DNA of 64,000 nucleotides, from the NCBI GenBank assembly GCA_963798705.1, contig CAWCTW010000005.1, positions 186,001-250,000 of the forward strand, written 5' to 3'. A program made the translations under genes and the position numbers. This DNA is from AC-56 sp963798705. Its GTDB lineage: Bacteria; Actinomycetota; Thermoleophilia; Solirubrobacterales; 70-9. The notes beneath the pieces were generated by a model. It worked only from the letters and a program-made list of their open reading frames with translations, was not told the DNA's origin and did no database searches. Below, in pieces: positions 32,015 through 39,635 of this stretch (within the stretch, counting starts at the first letter, position 1; the number at the start of each line of letters is the position of its first letter).

Positions 32015-32155
32015 ATGATTCTCATGGCGCTGCCGTTCATCGCTGTCCTGTCGGGGGCTGATCCACAGTTCGTGGTTGGTGCGGTCCTCTCGGTGTTGGC
32101 CGTGGCAACGGCCGGCTACGCGATGGCGCAGCTCATGTGGGAGGCGGTGCCATGA
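32015..32155 (+). CDS. Small membrane protein (46 aa), putative general-stress gene
   Basis: A 46-residue, very hydrophobic protein with two predicted helices (ILMALPFIAVLSGA and FVVGAVLSVLAVATAGYAMAQLMW). ATG 32015 has a GAGGAG Shine-Dalgarno 6 bases upstream. It has no recognised family. The SigB-type promoter at 31833-31857 suggests stress or stationary-phase expression. Confidence 0.55.
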   Translation: MILMALPFIAVLSGADPQFVVGAVLSVLAVATAGYAMAQLMWEAVP

Positions 32156-32461
32156 CTGATTCGTGTGGCTAGAGAGCAGCCTTGCTCAGGCCCTGTAGAC
32201 GCAGAACTGCACAGGGTAGTCGTGAGGGCCGGCCCGGTCGGGGCCGGTCGATCACAAGCATGATCGGGCCTCGTCATCGCAGAGGCCCCTGCCCCTTCGC
32301 GAAAAGCAGCAGTGTCGCTTCCAGGCGAAGGGAGCACTCTCCAATCGAGTAGTCCCTGAGTGCTGCACTTGGCGCCCTCACGCCTGGCCGTCCGTCACTA
32401 CGACACCGAGGGTCGCCGTAGCGACGAGCACCGCGGCTGCGAGGAAGCCTGCGCTCAGCGT
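32156..32461. other. Intergenic region of about 300 bases
   Basis: Several GC-rich inverted repeats are present (for example GGCCGGCCCGGTCGGGGCCGG near 32232). On the minus strand the frame directly after the stop of the gene ending at 32462 continues in-frame to 32378 and encodes a hydrophobic helix without its own usual start codon. No clear gene is visible. Confidence 0.35.
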
Positions 32462-33022
32462 TCAACGTAAGCGGCGAGATTGTCCGTAGCGCTCGTAGAT
32501 CACCCGTGAGCCGAACGTCCGCGTCTCGATCAGCTCCAGTGCGATTTCTTCAGTGACCGGCGGCAGGAACGGCGTGCCGCCACCGACGACGACCGGATTA
32601 CGGAACATGCGCAGCTCGTCGACGAGGCCGAGCTCGATCGCCGCCATCGCCAGGCCGGCGCCGCCGATCCCGACGTCCTTGTCGGTCGCGTCGAGCGCCG
32701 CAGCGGCCTCCTCGGCCACCGACGCCTCGGCGAGCCGGGCGTTGCCCTGGACGCCGTCGAGCGTGCGGCTGAACACGACCTTCGGGATCGCGCACCAGGC
32801 GTCGGCGAACGCGGCCTCGAGCTCGTTCTCGCGCATCGACGGATCCGTCTCCCACACCAGCATCGTCTCGTAGAGCCTGCGGCCGATCAGATAGCCGCCG
32901 AGCTCGCGTACCTGCGCGGTGTGGAAACGAAACAGCTCGTCGCTGGGGACCGTCCACTCGAACCCGCCCTCACGGTCGGCGACGAAGCCGTCCACCGAGA
33001 CGCTCATCGAGTAGATCAGCAT
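32462..33022 (-). CDS. RibD-C/dihydrofolate-reductase-family protein 1
   Basis: A 186-residue protein of the RibD C-terminal/dihydrofolate-reductase-like fold (MLIYSMSVSVDGFVADREGG, YLIGRRLYETMLVWE, DVGIGGAGLAMAAIELGLVDELRMFRNPVVVGGGTPFLP). These NADPH-binding proteins are widespread and mostly of unknown substrate. ATG 33022 has TAGCTT 6 bases upstream. A second family member follows on the same strand, so it looks like an ancient duplication or a pair captured together. Confidence 0.85.
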   Translation of the reverse strand: MLIYSMSVSVDGFVADREGGFEWTVPSDELFRFHTAQVRELGGYLIGRRLYETMLVWETDPSMRENELEAAFADAWCAIPKVVFSRTLDGVQGNARLAEASVAEEAAAALDATDKDVGIGGAGLAMAAIELGLVDELRMFRNPVVVGGGTPFLPPVTEEIALELIETRTFGSRVIYERYGQSRRLR

Positions 33023-33028
33023 GGCTTC

Positions 33029-33034
33029 AAGCTA
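33029..33034 (-). promoter_or_regulatory. -10 hexamer TAGCTT for the gene at 32462-33022
   Basis: On the minus strand TAGCTT ends 6 bases before ATG 33022, with no Shine-Dalgarno sequence. Confidence 0.45.
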
Positions 33035-33229
33035 GTGACCGATCGCGAGACGAAGACTCATCACCGTGGGCGGTCCAGGCGATCGTGCGGCCATTGCGGC
33101 GCCGCACTGAGATCCCGGAAGCGGAACCCGCCATCGGCACCCTCCGACGCCCTGAGCAGGAAATCGGTGCCGAGCGGCCGAGGGTGCACGGTACAGGTAC
33201 TCAGCGGCGGCCACAGCCAGCTGCCCGGG

Positions 33230-33805
33230 TCAGTGGAGGGTGGGCCGGTAGGTGAGCTCTTGGATGTGACCGTCGAGCGTCCGGCTCTCGACCAGCTCCA
33301 GGTCGAAGTCGGCAGCACCCTCAAAGATCGGGTCCATCCCCGTCTGACCGGTGATGACAGGAAAGAGCGTCACCTGCACGCGGTCGACCAGACCGGCAGC
33401 CATCAGCGCCCGATTCAGCGACAGGCTGCCGTGCGAGCGCAACGGCACCTCGGACTCCTCCTTGAGCCGGGCGACGACGTCGACGGCGTCGCCACTCACG
33501 AGAGTCGCGTCGGGCCATTCGAGGGGTCCTTCCAGAGTCGTCGACACCACCGTTGCCGGCATGCCTCTCATCCGCGTGACCCATGCGTCACGCACGTCGG
33601 ACTCCTCGGAGCTCGAGGCCAGCATCCGCACGAATGCCCGATATGTGTTGGCCCCGAAGACCATCCGCTGCTCCGCGGCGTACAAGGCAAGGCGGTGGTC
33701 GAGCAACTCGGGGCCTTGCTTTCCCCAGTAGCCGGTCCAGTCGGCGCCGGCGGCGCCGTAGCCGTCGAGGCTGGAAAAGACGTCGAAGGTGTAGGTAGCG
33801 GTCAC
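33230..33805 (-). CDS. RibD-C/dihydrofolate-reductase-family protein 2
   Basis: A 191-residue paralogue-type protein (TATYTFDVFSSLDGYGAAG, MVFGANTYRAFVRML, LRSHGSLSLNRALMAAGLVDRVQVTLFPVITG). GTG 33805 is chosen because a GAGGAG Shine-Dalgarno lies 6 bases upstream and the family N-terminus begins there; the frame continues upstream to 33922 without homology. The gap to the first family member is 207 bases and appears empty. The substrate is unknown. Confidence 0.83.
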   Translation of the reverse strand: MTATYTFDVFSSLDGYGAAGADWTGYWGKQGPELLDHRLALYAAEQRMVFGANTYRAFVRMLASSSEESDVRDAWVTRMRGMPATVVSTTLEGPLEWPDATLVSGDAVDVVARLKEESEVPLRSHGSLSLNRALMAAGLVDRVQVTLFPVITGQTGMDPIFEGAADFDLELVESRTLDGHIQELTYRPTLH

Positions 33806-33963
33806 GTCGTCTCCTCGAGCGCGGTTGATCGGTGTGAGTACAGACTGGAGATCACCGCGAGACTCATCGCCGTCGGACTGAGCGCGACAGTGCAGGTGGT
33901 TGCGCATTGGACGAAGCGGCACCGTGAGTCACCTCTCCGCGCTTCATGTTCGCCTAGCTGGCG

Positions 33964-34365
33964 CTAGTCAGCCCACCAGTCGCGCTGGCCCTCGACGTCT
34001 TCGCGCGGAGCCTTGCCGAGATTGGGTGCGCCGATAACGATGATCTCGAGGCCCTCTGGCCCGGCCTCGTAGCCTCGCCACGTACCGGGCGGGACGCGCA
34101 CCGCATCCCACTCCTTGAGCTCGACGATCTCGTCGTCGAGCTTCATCCGCCCGCTCCCGCTTCGGACCACGTACACCTCCTCCTGTTTCTTGTGCGTGTG
34201 GCCGTACGGAAAGCGATAGCCGGGCGGCACGCGCTGGTAGCTCAGGCCGGATTGCTCGAGCTCGAGCGCCTCGGTCGCCAAGCGGAACTCCAGGTCGGGC
34301 CCGCCGTCGAACCGGGACCCGAGGTCCTCCAGGTCCTCCTTGAGGTTCCTGAGCGTGAACGGCAC
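33964..34365 (-). CDS. Cupin-domain protein
   Basis: A 133-residue single-domain cupin. The two motifs are visible: PYGHTHKKQEEVYVVRSGSGRMKLDDEIVEL and the second with VPPGTWRGYEAGPEGLEIIVIG. Histidine and glutamate residues suited to bind a metal are present in the first motif. GTG 34365 has TAGGAT 7 bases upstream. Function is unknown. Confidence 0.8.
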   Translation of the reverse strand: MPFTLRNLKEDLEDLGSRFDGGPDLEFRLATEALELEQSGLSYQRVPPGYRFPYGHTHKKQEEVYVVRSGSGRMKLDDEIVELKEWDAVRVPPGTWRGYEAGPEGLEIIVIGAPNLGKAPREDVEGQRDWWAD

Positions 34366-34920
34366 GGTCGCAATCCTATGCGTGCCCTGCTCGCTCCTGC
34401 TTCGCGCGGAGGCATAAGCGGAGCCATGAACGGAGACGGCGTCTCGGTTGGCGCAAAACCAGTCATCTGCGTGAGCAACGCGCCAATCGAGAGACGGGAC
34501 CTCGCCAATGGCGAGTTGTTCGCGTATAGGGACAAGAAAGCGTCAAAGGCTCCCACCGGCTCGGCGATCGAGCGAATGATTCGATCGCATATATCGGGTC
34601 AGCCACTCACTCGGCCAAAATCGCTGACCAGGTCCCGGACCCAAACAGGCTTGCCAGATCCGCCGCGCGGGACTACGATGCTGGGAGCGGCCGGTGGCCG
34701 CGTGATGAGGCGAATACCCAGCTATTTCAGGCATTTGACCACTACTTGAGCGAATGAGACCTCAGCCGCCACCCGATACGGGGAGGGTTCGCACCTAGGG
34801 CGTCCGCCCACAGGGCGATAGCGGGCATCCGTTTCTCGCGCGCCGCCGGCCGGAATGCGTCTTGGCGCATCCAACCGATAGGCGACCAGGTCGGCCGGTG
34901 ACGGCCGAGGGAAGGTAGCG
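34366..34920. other. 555-base gene-poor region before rny
   Basis: This stretch has a visibly lower GC content than its surroundings (for example about 34560-34600 and 34715-34745). A plus-strand frame from ATG 34426 exists, but its translation has no recognisable domain and is not bounded by a good ribosome-binding site. I do not call a gene. It marks the right edge of the accessory stretch between recX and rny. Confidence 0.4.
34373..34378 (-). promoter_or_regulatory. -10 hexamer TAGGAT for the cupin gene
   Basis: On the minus strand TAGGAT ends 7 bases before GTG 34365. Confidence 0.45.
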
Positions 34921-36327
34921 ATGGAGATACGGACGCTCTTGCAACCGTGGCGACGGCAGACGCCCTCAGACGTGGACGGCGCCGAGGAGACGGGCAGGGG
35001 CACGGGCGACGAGCTGCGGGCCCGGCGGACCGAGATCGCGCGCATGGAGGAACGAGCGCTCCGGGAGGTCGAATCCCTGGGGGTGCAGCGGGCGGACATG
35101 GACCGCCGCATGCAGGCGCTCGACGATCGCGAGCGAAACGTCGAACAGCAGGCGGAGGAGCTGAAGCGGGCCAAGCGGGTGCAGCGGCGCGAGCTCGAGC
35201 GGATCTCGGGGTTGAGCGGCGCGCAGGCAAAGCAGCTCCTGATCGCCGAAGTCGAGCAGGAGGCTCGGCACCAGGCGGCGCTGCGACTTCAGGAGATCGA
35301 GCGCGAGACGCGGCACGACGCCGAGCGCCGGGCGCGAAACATCCTCTCGGTCGCGATGCAGCGGCTGGCGGCGCAGCACGCCACGGACAACACGACGCGC
35401 CTGGTCGAGCTGCCGAGCGACGAGATGAAGGGCCGGATCATCGGGCGCGAGGGCCGCAACATCCGAACGCTTGAGAAGCTGACCGGGGTCGACGTGATCA
35501 TCGACGAGACGCCGTCGGCGGTGATGCTGTCCAGCTTCGACGGGGTACGCCGCGAGATCGCGCGGATCACCCTCGAGCGCCTGATCGCCGACGGGCGGAT
35601 CCACCCGGCCCAGATCGAGGAGACCTACGGGCAGGCGAAGGCCCAGATCGACGAACGCATCGTCGAGGAGGGCGAGCGGGCGATCCTCGAGGCCCGCGTC
35701 CACGGGCTCGACCCGGAGCTGGTGCGGCTGCTCGGCAAGCTCAAGTTCCGGACCAGCTACGGGCAGAACGTCCTCGACCACCTGATCGAGTGCTCGGAGC
35801 TGGCCGGCCTGATCGCGGCGGAGCTCGGAGCCTCGGTCGAGACCGCGCGCCGCGCGGCGCTGCTGCACGACATCGGCAAGGCCGTCAGCCACGAGATCGA
35901 GGGCCCGCACGCCCAGGTGGGCGCCAGGATCGCCCAGCGGCACGGTGAACCCGACGCCGTCGCGCACGCCATGGAGGCTCACCACAACGAGGTCGAGCCG
36001 CGAACGGTGGAGGCGGTGATCGTGCAGACGGCGGATTCGCTTTCGGGCGCCAGGCCCGGGGCTCGCGGCGATTCGCTGGAGGAATACGTCGAGCGCCTGC
36101 GGGAGCTCGAGGAGATCGCTGGGCGCCAGGATGGGGTGGAGCGCGTCTACGCGATGCGCGCGGGGCGTGAGATCCGCGTGATCGTGGACCCCGGCAAGGT
36201 GGACGACGAACGAGCGGCCCTGATCTCCCACGAGATCGCCGCCGCCATCGAGCGCGAGCTCGAATATCCCGGCCAGGTGAAGATCACCGTGATCCGTGAG
36301 AGCCGGGCGACCTCCTACGCAAGCTAG
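34921..36327 (+). CDS. rny: Ribonuclease Y lacking a membrane anchor
   Basis: RNase Y is an endoribonuclease that starts mRNA decay. The 468-residue protein has a long N-terminal coiled coil (about 30-150), a KH domain (GRIIGREGRNIRTLEKLTGVDVIID) and an HD domain (AALLHDIGKAVSHEIEGPHAQVGA; AHHNEVEP). The N-terminal transmembrane anchor of typical RNase Y (about 520 aa) is missing: the first 30 residues are polar, and an in-frame TAG at 34879 blocks any extension long enough for a helix. The Shine-Dalgarno GAGGGAAGG precedes ATG 34921. Confidence 0.93.
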   Translation: MEIRTLLQPWRRQTPSDVDGAEETGRGTGDELRARRTEIARMEERALREVESLGVQRADMDRRMQALDDRERNVEQQAEELKRAKRVQRRELERISGLSGAQAKQLLIAEVEQEARHQAALRLQEIERETRHDAERRARNILSVAMQRLAAQHATDNTTRLVELPSDEMKGRIIGREGRNIRTLEKLTGVDVIIDETPSAVMLSSFDGVRREIARITLERLIADGRIHPAQIEETYGQAKAQIDERIVEEGERAILEARVHGLDPELVRLLGKLKFRTSYGQNVLDHLIECSELAGLIAAELGASVETARRAALLHDIGKAVSHEIEGPHAQVGARIAQRHGEPDAVAHAMEAHHNEVEPRTVEAVIVQTADSLSGARPGARGDSLEEYVERLRELEEIAGRQDGVERVYAMRAGREIRVIVDPGKVDDERAALISHEIAAAIERELEYPGQVKITVIRESRATSYAS

Positions 36328-36330
36328 GAT
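36325..36330 (+). promoter_or_regulatory. -10 hexamer TAGGAT for the cytochrome c gene
   Basis: TAGGAT overlaps the rny stop codon and ends 9 bases before ATG 36340. Confidence 0.4.
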
Positions 36331-36339
36331 GCCCGCCGC

Positions 36340-36903
36340 ATGAACGAGACGCTCTTCTACGTGTTCGGAATCGTGCTGGTCGTGTCCGCGGTGGGCGTCG
36401 CCGCGATCGGGCTGCGGTTCGAGAGCTTCCCGTCCAGCCGGGGGATCCTTGCCGCGACCATCGTCTACTTCGCCGCAGTTGTGGGGGCTACCGCCGTATT
36501 CGCCGTCCTGAACGCCGAGGACGAGCAGCGTCATCGCGAGGCCGAGCAGGCCGCCGAGGCGCAACCCGAGTCTGGTGGCGAGACGACCACCGGGGGGTCG
36601 AACCAGGGGTCCGGCACCGCCAGCGTCTCCGAGGGCAAGCAGCTCTTCGCCGCGAACGGGTGCGGCAGCTGTCACACGCTGAAGGCGGCCGGCAGCGACG
36701 GCACGATCGGCCCCAACCTCGACCAGGGACTGAAGGGCCAGACCACGAGCTTCATCCGCGAGTCCATCGTGGATCCGAACGCGGAGATCACAAAGGGCTT
36801 CCCGGCGGACACGATGCCCCAGACGTTCGGCCAGCAGCTGAGCCCCAGCCAGCTCGACGCCCTGGTCGCCTTTTTGGCGAGCAGCACCGGCGCCAAGCAA
36901 TAG
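36340..36903 (+). CDS. Membrane-anchored c-type cytochrome, single heme
   Basis: A 187-residue protein with two N-terminal membrane helices (about 5-25 and 37-58), a charged and Gly/Thr-rich linker, and a C-terminal cytochrome c domain with CGSCH (heme attachment) and a likely axial Met in DTMPQTFG. The layout resembles the tail of cytochrome oxidase subunit II or alternative complex components without the copper site. It probably shuttles electrons at the outer membrane face. It is inserted between rny and miaB; 12 bases separate it from rny. Confidence 0.82.
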   Translation: MNETLFYVFGIVLVVSAVGVAAIGLRFESFPSSRGILAATIVYFAAVVGATAVFAVLNAEDEQRHREAEQAAEAQPESGGETTTGGSNQGSGTASVSEGKQLFAANGCGSCHTLKAAGSDGTIGPNLDQGLKGQTTSFIRESIVDPNAEITKGFPADTMPQTFGQQLSPSQLDALVAFLASSTGAKQ

Positions 36904-36937
36904 GCCGGCCGCCCGCTTCCCGGCCCGCGTCCGCCCC

Positions 36938-36943
36938 TAATAT
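36938..36943 (+). promoter_or_regulatory. -10 hexamer TAATAT for miaB
   Basis: TAATAT ends 7 bases before GTG 36951 and fixes that start for miaB. Confidence 0.5.
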
Positions 36944-36950
36944 CTCGCCC

Positions 36951-38270
36951 GTGGGCTCGTATCACGTGACGACGTTCGGGTGCCAGATGAACGAGCACGA
37001 CTCCGAGCGCATGAAGGGCATGCTGGAGTCGCTCGGGTACGAGGAGGCGGAAGGCCGCACCGAGGCCGACCTGATCCTGTTCAACACCTGCTCGATTCGG
37101 GAGTCGGCCGACAACCGGTTCATCGCGCACCTGGGCGAGGCCAAGCGGCTCAAGTCGGAGGACCCGGAGCGGATCGTGGGCGTGGGCGGCTGCTGGGCGC
37201 AGTCGGTCAAGGACGAGGTCTTCGAGCGCTTCCCATTCGTCGACGTCGCCTTCGGGCCCGGGCAGATCCACCGCCTGGCTGAGTTCCTGACCCAGGAGTC
37301 CCTGACGGCGCAGGGCTATTTCGACTTCGAGGACTTCTCGGGTCACCTGCCTGCCAAGCGGGAGCGCGACTTCCAGGGCTGGGTCCAGATCTCCGTGGGC
37401 TGCAACTGCGTCTGCGCCTACTGCATCGTCCCCCAGACCCGCGGGCGCGAGGTGAGCCGCGATCCGGACGAGCTGGTGGCCGAGATCGAGGCGCTCGCCG
37501 CCGACGGTGTGAGCGAGGTGACCCTCCTGGGACAGAACGTCAACAGCTACGGGCGCGACCTGCCCAAGGCCGATCGAATCGCCTTCTCGGAGCTCCTGCG
37601 GCGCGTGGACGCGATCGACGGGGTGAAGCGAATCCGCTACACGAGCCCCCACCCCAAGGACATCCGAGAGGACGTCGTCCGAGCCCACGCCGAGCTTGGG
37701 GCGCTGTGCCCGCACATCCACCTACCGCTCCAGTCGGGTTCGAGCCGGATGCTGAAGGCCATGCGCCGCACCTACAACCGCGAGCGCTACCTCGACCGGG
37801 TGGCGCAGATCCGCGAGCACGTCCCCGATTGCGCCATCACGACCGACATCATCGTCGGCTTCCCGGGAGAGACGGAGGCCGACTTCGCCGAGACCCTCGG
37901 GGTCGTAGACGAGGTCGGCTACGACGGCGCGTTCACCTTCGTCTTCTCGCCGCGGCGCGGCACGGTGGCCGCGACGATGCCCGGCCCGGTTCCCCACCCG
38001 GTGAAACGGGCCCGCATGGAACGCCTGGTCGAGCTCGTCCAGCGGCGCGCCCGCGAACGGGCACAGCGCTTCGTCGGCAGGACGATCGAGGTTCTGGTGG
38101 AGGGGCCGAGTCGCACCGACGCGGCGCGACTTCGCGGGCGCAGTCCCCACAACAAGACCGTCAACTTCGACGGCACTGCCGAGGCCGGCGATTTCGTCGA
38201 GGTCGAGATCACGGGCGCGACGTCCACCACCCTCACCGGCCAAGAGCGGCTGCTGAGCCGCGCCGTTTGA
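36951..38270 (+). CDS. miaB: tRNA-2-methylthio-N6-dimethylallyladenosine synthase
   Basis: MiaB is a radical-SAM methylthiotransferase that modifies A37 of tRNAs after MiaA. The 439-residue protein has the N-terminal UPF0004 cysteines (TFGCQMNEHDSE, NTCSIRESA, GGCWAQ), the radical-SAM CxxxCxxC in VGCNCVCAYCIVPQTRG with an extra cysteine between, and a C-terminal TRAM domain. GTG 36951 follows a -10 hexamer. miaA comes directly after, joined by a hairpin. Confidence 0.95.
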   Translation: MGSYHVTTFGCQMNEHDSERMKGMLESLGYEEAEGRTEADLILFNTCSIRESADNRFIAHLGEAKRLKSEDPERIVGVGGCWAQSVKDEVFERFPFVDVAFGPGQIHRLAEFLTQESLTAQGYFDFEDFSGHLPAKRERDFQGWVQISVGCNCVCAYCIVPQTRGREVSRDPDELVAEIEALAADGVSEVTLLGQNVNSYGRDLPKADRIAFSELLRRVDAIDGVKRIRYTSPHPKDIREDVVRAHAELGALCPHIHLPLQSGSSRMLKAMRRTYNRERYLDRVAQIREHVPDCAITTDIIVGFPGETEADFAETLGVVDEVGYDGAFTFVFSPRRGTVAATMPGPVPHPVKRARMERLVELVQRRARERAQRFVGRTIEVLVEGPSRTDAARLRGRSPHNKTVNFDGTAEAGDFVEVEITGATSTTLTGQERLLSRAV

Positions 38271-38290
38271 CGGTCGTAGCCGTCAAACGG
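38263..38290 (+). other. 11-bp hairpin linking the miaB stop and the miaA start
   Basis: CCGTTTGACGG (38263-38273) pairs perfectly with CCGTCAAACGG (38280-38290) around a 6-base loop. The left arm contains the miaB stop codon and the right arm ends on the first base of the miaA GTG. It could hold miaA translation dependent on ribosomes finishing miaB, or act as a processing site. Confidence 0.5.
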
Positions 38291-39174
38291 TGAAGGTCCT
38301 CGCGATCTTCGGCCCGACCGGGGTCGGGAAGACCGCGATCGCCATTGCGGTGGCCGATCGGCTGCGAGGTCGTGGGGAGGACCCGGTGGCGGTCTCCTGC
38401 GACGCGATCCAGGTGTACCGCGGGCTGGAGATCCTGAGCGGTGCTGCCACGCCGGAGGAGCGCGAGCGCCTGGAGCACCGGCTCGTGGGCTTCGTCGACC
38501 CGGCGGCGGAGTTCAGCGCCGGACGGTTCGCGGCCCTTGCCCACAGGGAAGTCGATCAGCTCCTGGCCGAGGGCCGGCGTCCGATCGTGGTCGGCGGAAC
38601 CGGCCTCTATCTGCGCGCCGCGCTGGCCGATCTGGACCTGCGCCCGCCGGTGCCGTCCGAGCTTCGCGCCGAGGTGGAGCGCGAGGTCGCCGAGCGCGGG
38701 CCGGAGGCGCTCTGGGCCGAGCTCGATCCGGACCTCGCGGCGGCGATTCATCCCAACGACCGCAAGCGGATCGCCCGAACCACCGAGCTGCAGCGCGCGG
38801 GCATCGAAGCCCCACGCTCCGGCGAAGGCCTGTGGACCGCGCGCCTGCGGCGCCCGACCCTCCTCGTGGCACCGACGATCGAGCGCGATCGGCTGGCCCG
38901 CCGGATCGACGCCCGCGTGGACGAGATGATCGCGGCCGGTGCCGCGCAGGAGGCCCAGGCGGTGGCCGCGGCCGGCGCATCGCGCACCGCCCGGGCCGCG
39001 CTGGGCTTCGAGGAGCTCTTGGCGGGGGACGTGGACGAGGTCAAACGCGCCCACCGCGCCTACGCCCGGCGGCAGCTGACGTGGATGCGGCGGATGGAGG
39101 GGGTGCGCCTGATCGACCGGTCCGGTCGCTCGGACGACGAGGTGGCCGCGGAGATCGTGGCGTCGCTCGACTGA
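38290..39174 (+). CDS. miaA: tRNA dimethylallyltransferase
   Basis: MiaA transfers a dimethylallyl group to A37 of tRNAs reading codons that begin with U, giving the substrate of MiaB. The 294-residue protein shows the P-loop FGPTGVGKTAIAI, SCDAIQVYRGLEILSGAAT, VVGGTGLYLRAAL and HPNDRKRIARTTELQ. GTG 38290 lies 19 bases after the miaB stop. The two genes form one functional pair. Confidence 0.95.
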   Translation: MKVLAIFGPTGVGKTAIAIAVADRLRGRGEDPVAVSCDAIQVYRGLEILSGAATPEERERLEHRLVGFVDPAAEFSAGRFAALAHREVDQLLAEGRRPIVVGGTGLYLRAALADLDLRPPVPSELRAEVEREVAERGPEALWAELDPDLAAAIHPNDRKRIARTTELQRAGIEAPRSGEGLWTARLRRPTLLVAPTIERDRLARRIDARVDEMIAAGAAQEAQAVAAAGASRTARAALGFEELLAGDVDEVKRAHRAYARRQLTWMRRMEGVRLIDRSGRSDDEVAAEIVASLD

Positions 39175-39183
39175 CTGGAACGC

Positions 39184-39189
39184 GATACT
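39184..39189 (+). promoter_or_regulatory. -10-like hexamer GATACT before the VOC gene
   Basis: GATACT ends 6 bases before ATG 39196. The match is weaker than the other sites because the first base is G. Confidence 0.35.
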
Positions 39190-39195
39190 GCGGCC

Positions 39196-39627
39196 ATGCC
39201 GGCGTCGAAGTTCAGTCACGTCGATCTGGTCGTGACCTCTCTGGAGCGCAGCCTCGCCTTCTATCGCGGTCTCCTCGAGCCGCTCGGCTGGGAGCACGGG
39301 CGTCAGATCGTCGGCGAGCGGGGTGAGCAGGTCCACTACCTGAACGCACGGGGCAGGGGCGTAGCCTCGCTGGGGCTCCGGGAGAAGCAATCCGACGCGC
39401 ACGGCATCCCGTATGACCGTTATGCGGTAGGGGTTCACCACGTCTGCTTCGATGCTCCCTCGCGCGAGGCTGTCGACCACCGGGCCGCGTGGCTCTCGCA
39501 GCAGGGGGCGACGACCGAGAGCGGGCCCATGGAGTACGACTACACGCCGGGCTACTACGCCGTGTTCTTCTACGACCCCGACGGGATCAAGCTCGAGATC
39601 CTCCACCGGCCCGGCCGCGACGCATAG
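39196..39627 (+). CDS. VOC-family (glyoxalase/bleomycin-resistance) protein
   Basis: A 143-residue single VOC module (FSHVDLVVTSLERSLAFYRGLLEPLGW, YAVGVHHVCFDAPS, GYYAVFFYDPDGIKLEILHRP). Candidate metal ligands are H9, the His in VHHVCF and the Glu in KLEILH. The family includes lyases, dioxygenases and resistance proteins, and the substrate cannot be told. dapF starts 9 bases after its stop, so the two are probably cotranscribed. Confidence 0.85.
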   Translation: MPASKFSHVDLVVTSLERSLAFYRGLLEPLGWEHGRQIVGERGEQVHYLNARGRGVASLGLREKQSDAHGIPYDRYAVGVHHVCFDAPSREAVDHRAAWLSQQGATTESGPMEYDYTPGYYAVFFYDPDGIKLEILHRPGRDA

Positions 39628-39635
39628 GAGCTTCG

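Noticed and set aside
31870..32061. 63-codon frame from ATG 31870 directly after the SigB-type promoter
   Set aside because: Its composition is not protein-like and no ribosome-binding site precedes it; the hydrophobic ORF at 32015 in another frame is better supported.
34426..34749. Possible plus-strand gene from ATG 34426 in the gap before rny
   Set aside because: It has no domain, no ribosome-binding site and no codon-position GC bias comparable to real genes of this window.
34966..36900. A 644-codon minus-strand frame opposite rny and the cytochrome c gene
   Set aside because: The plus-strand genes have complete, recognisable domains; the antisense reading has none.
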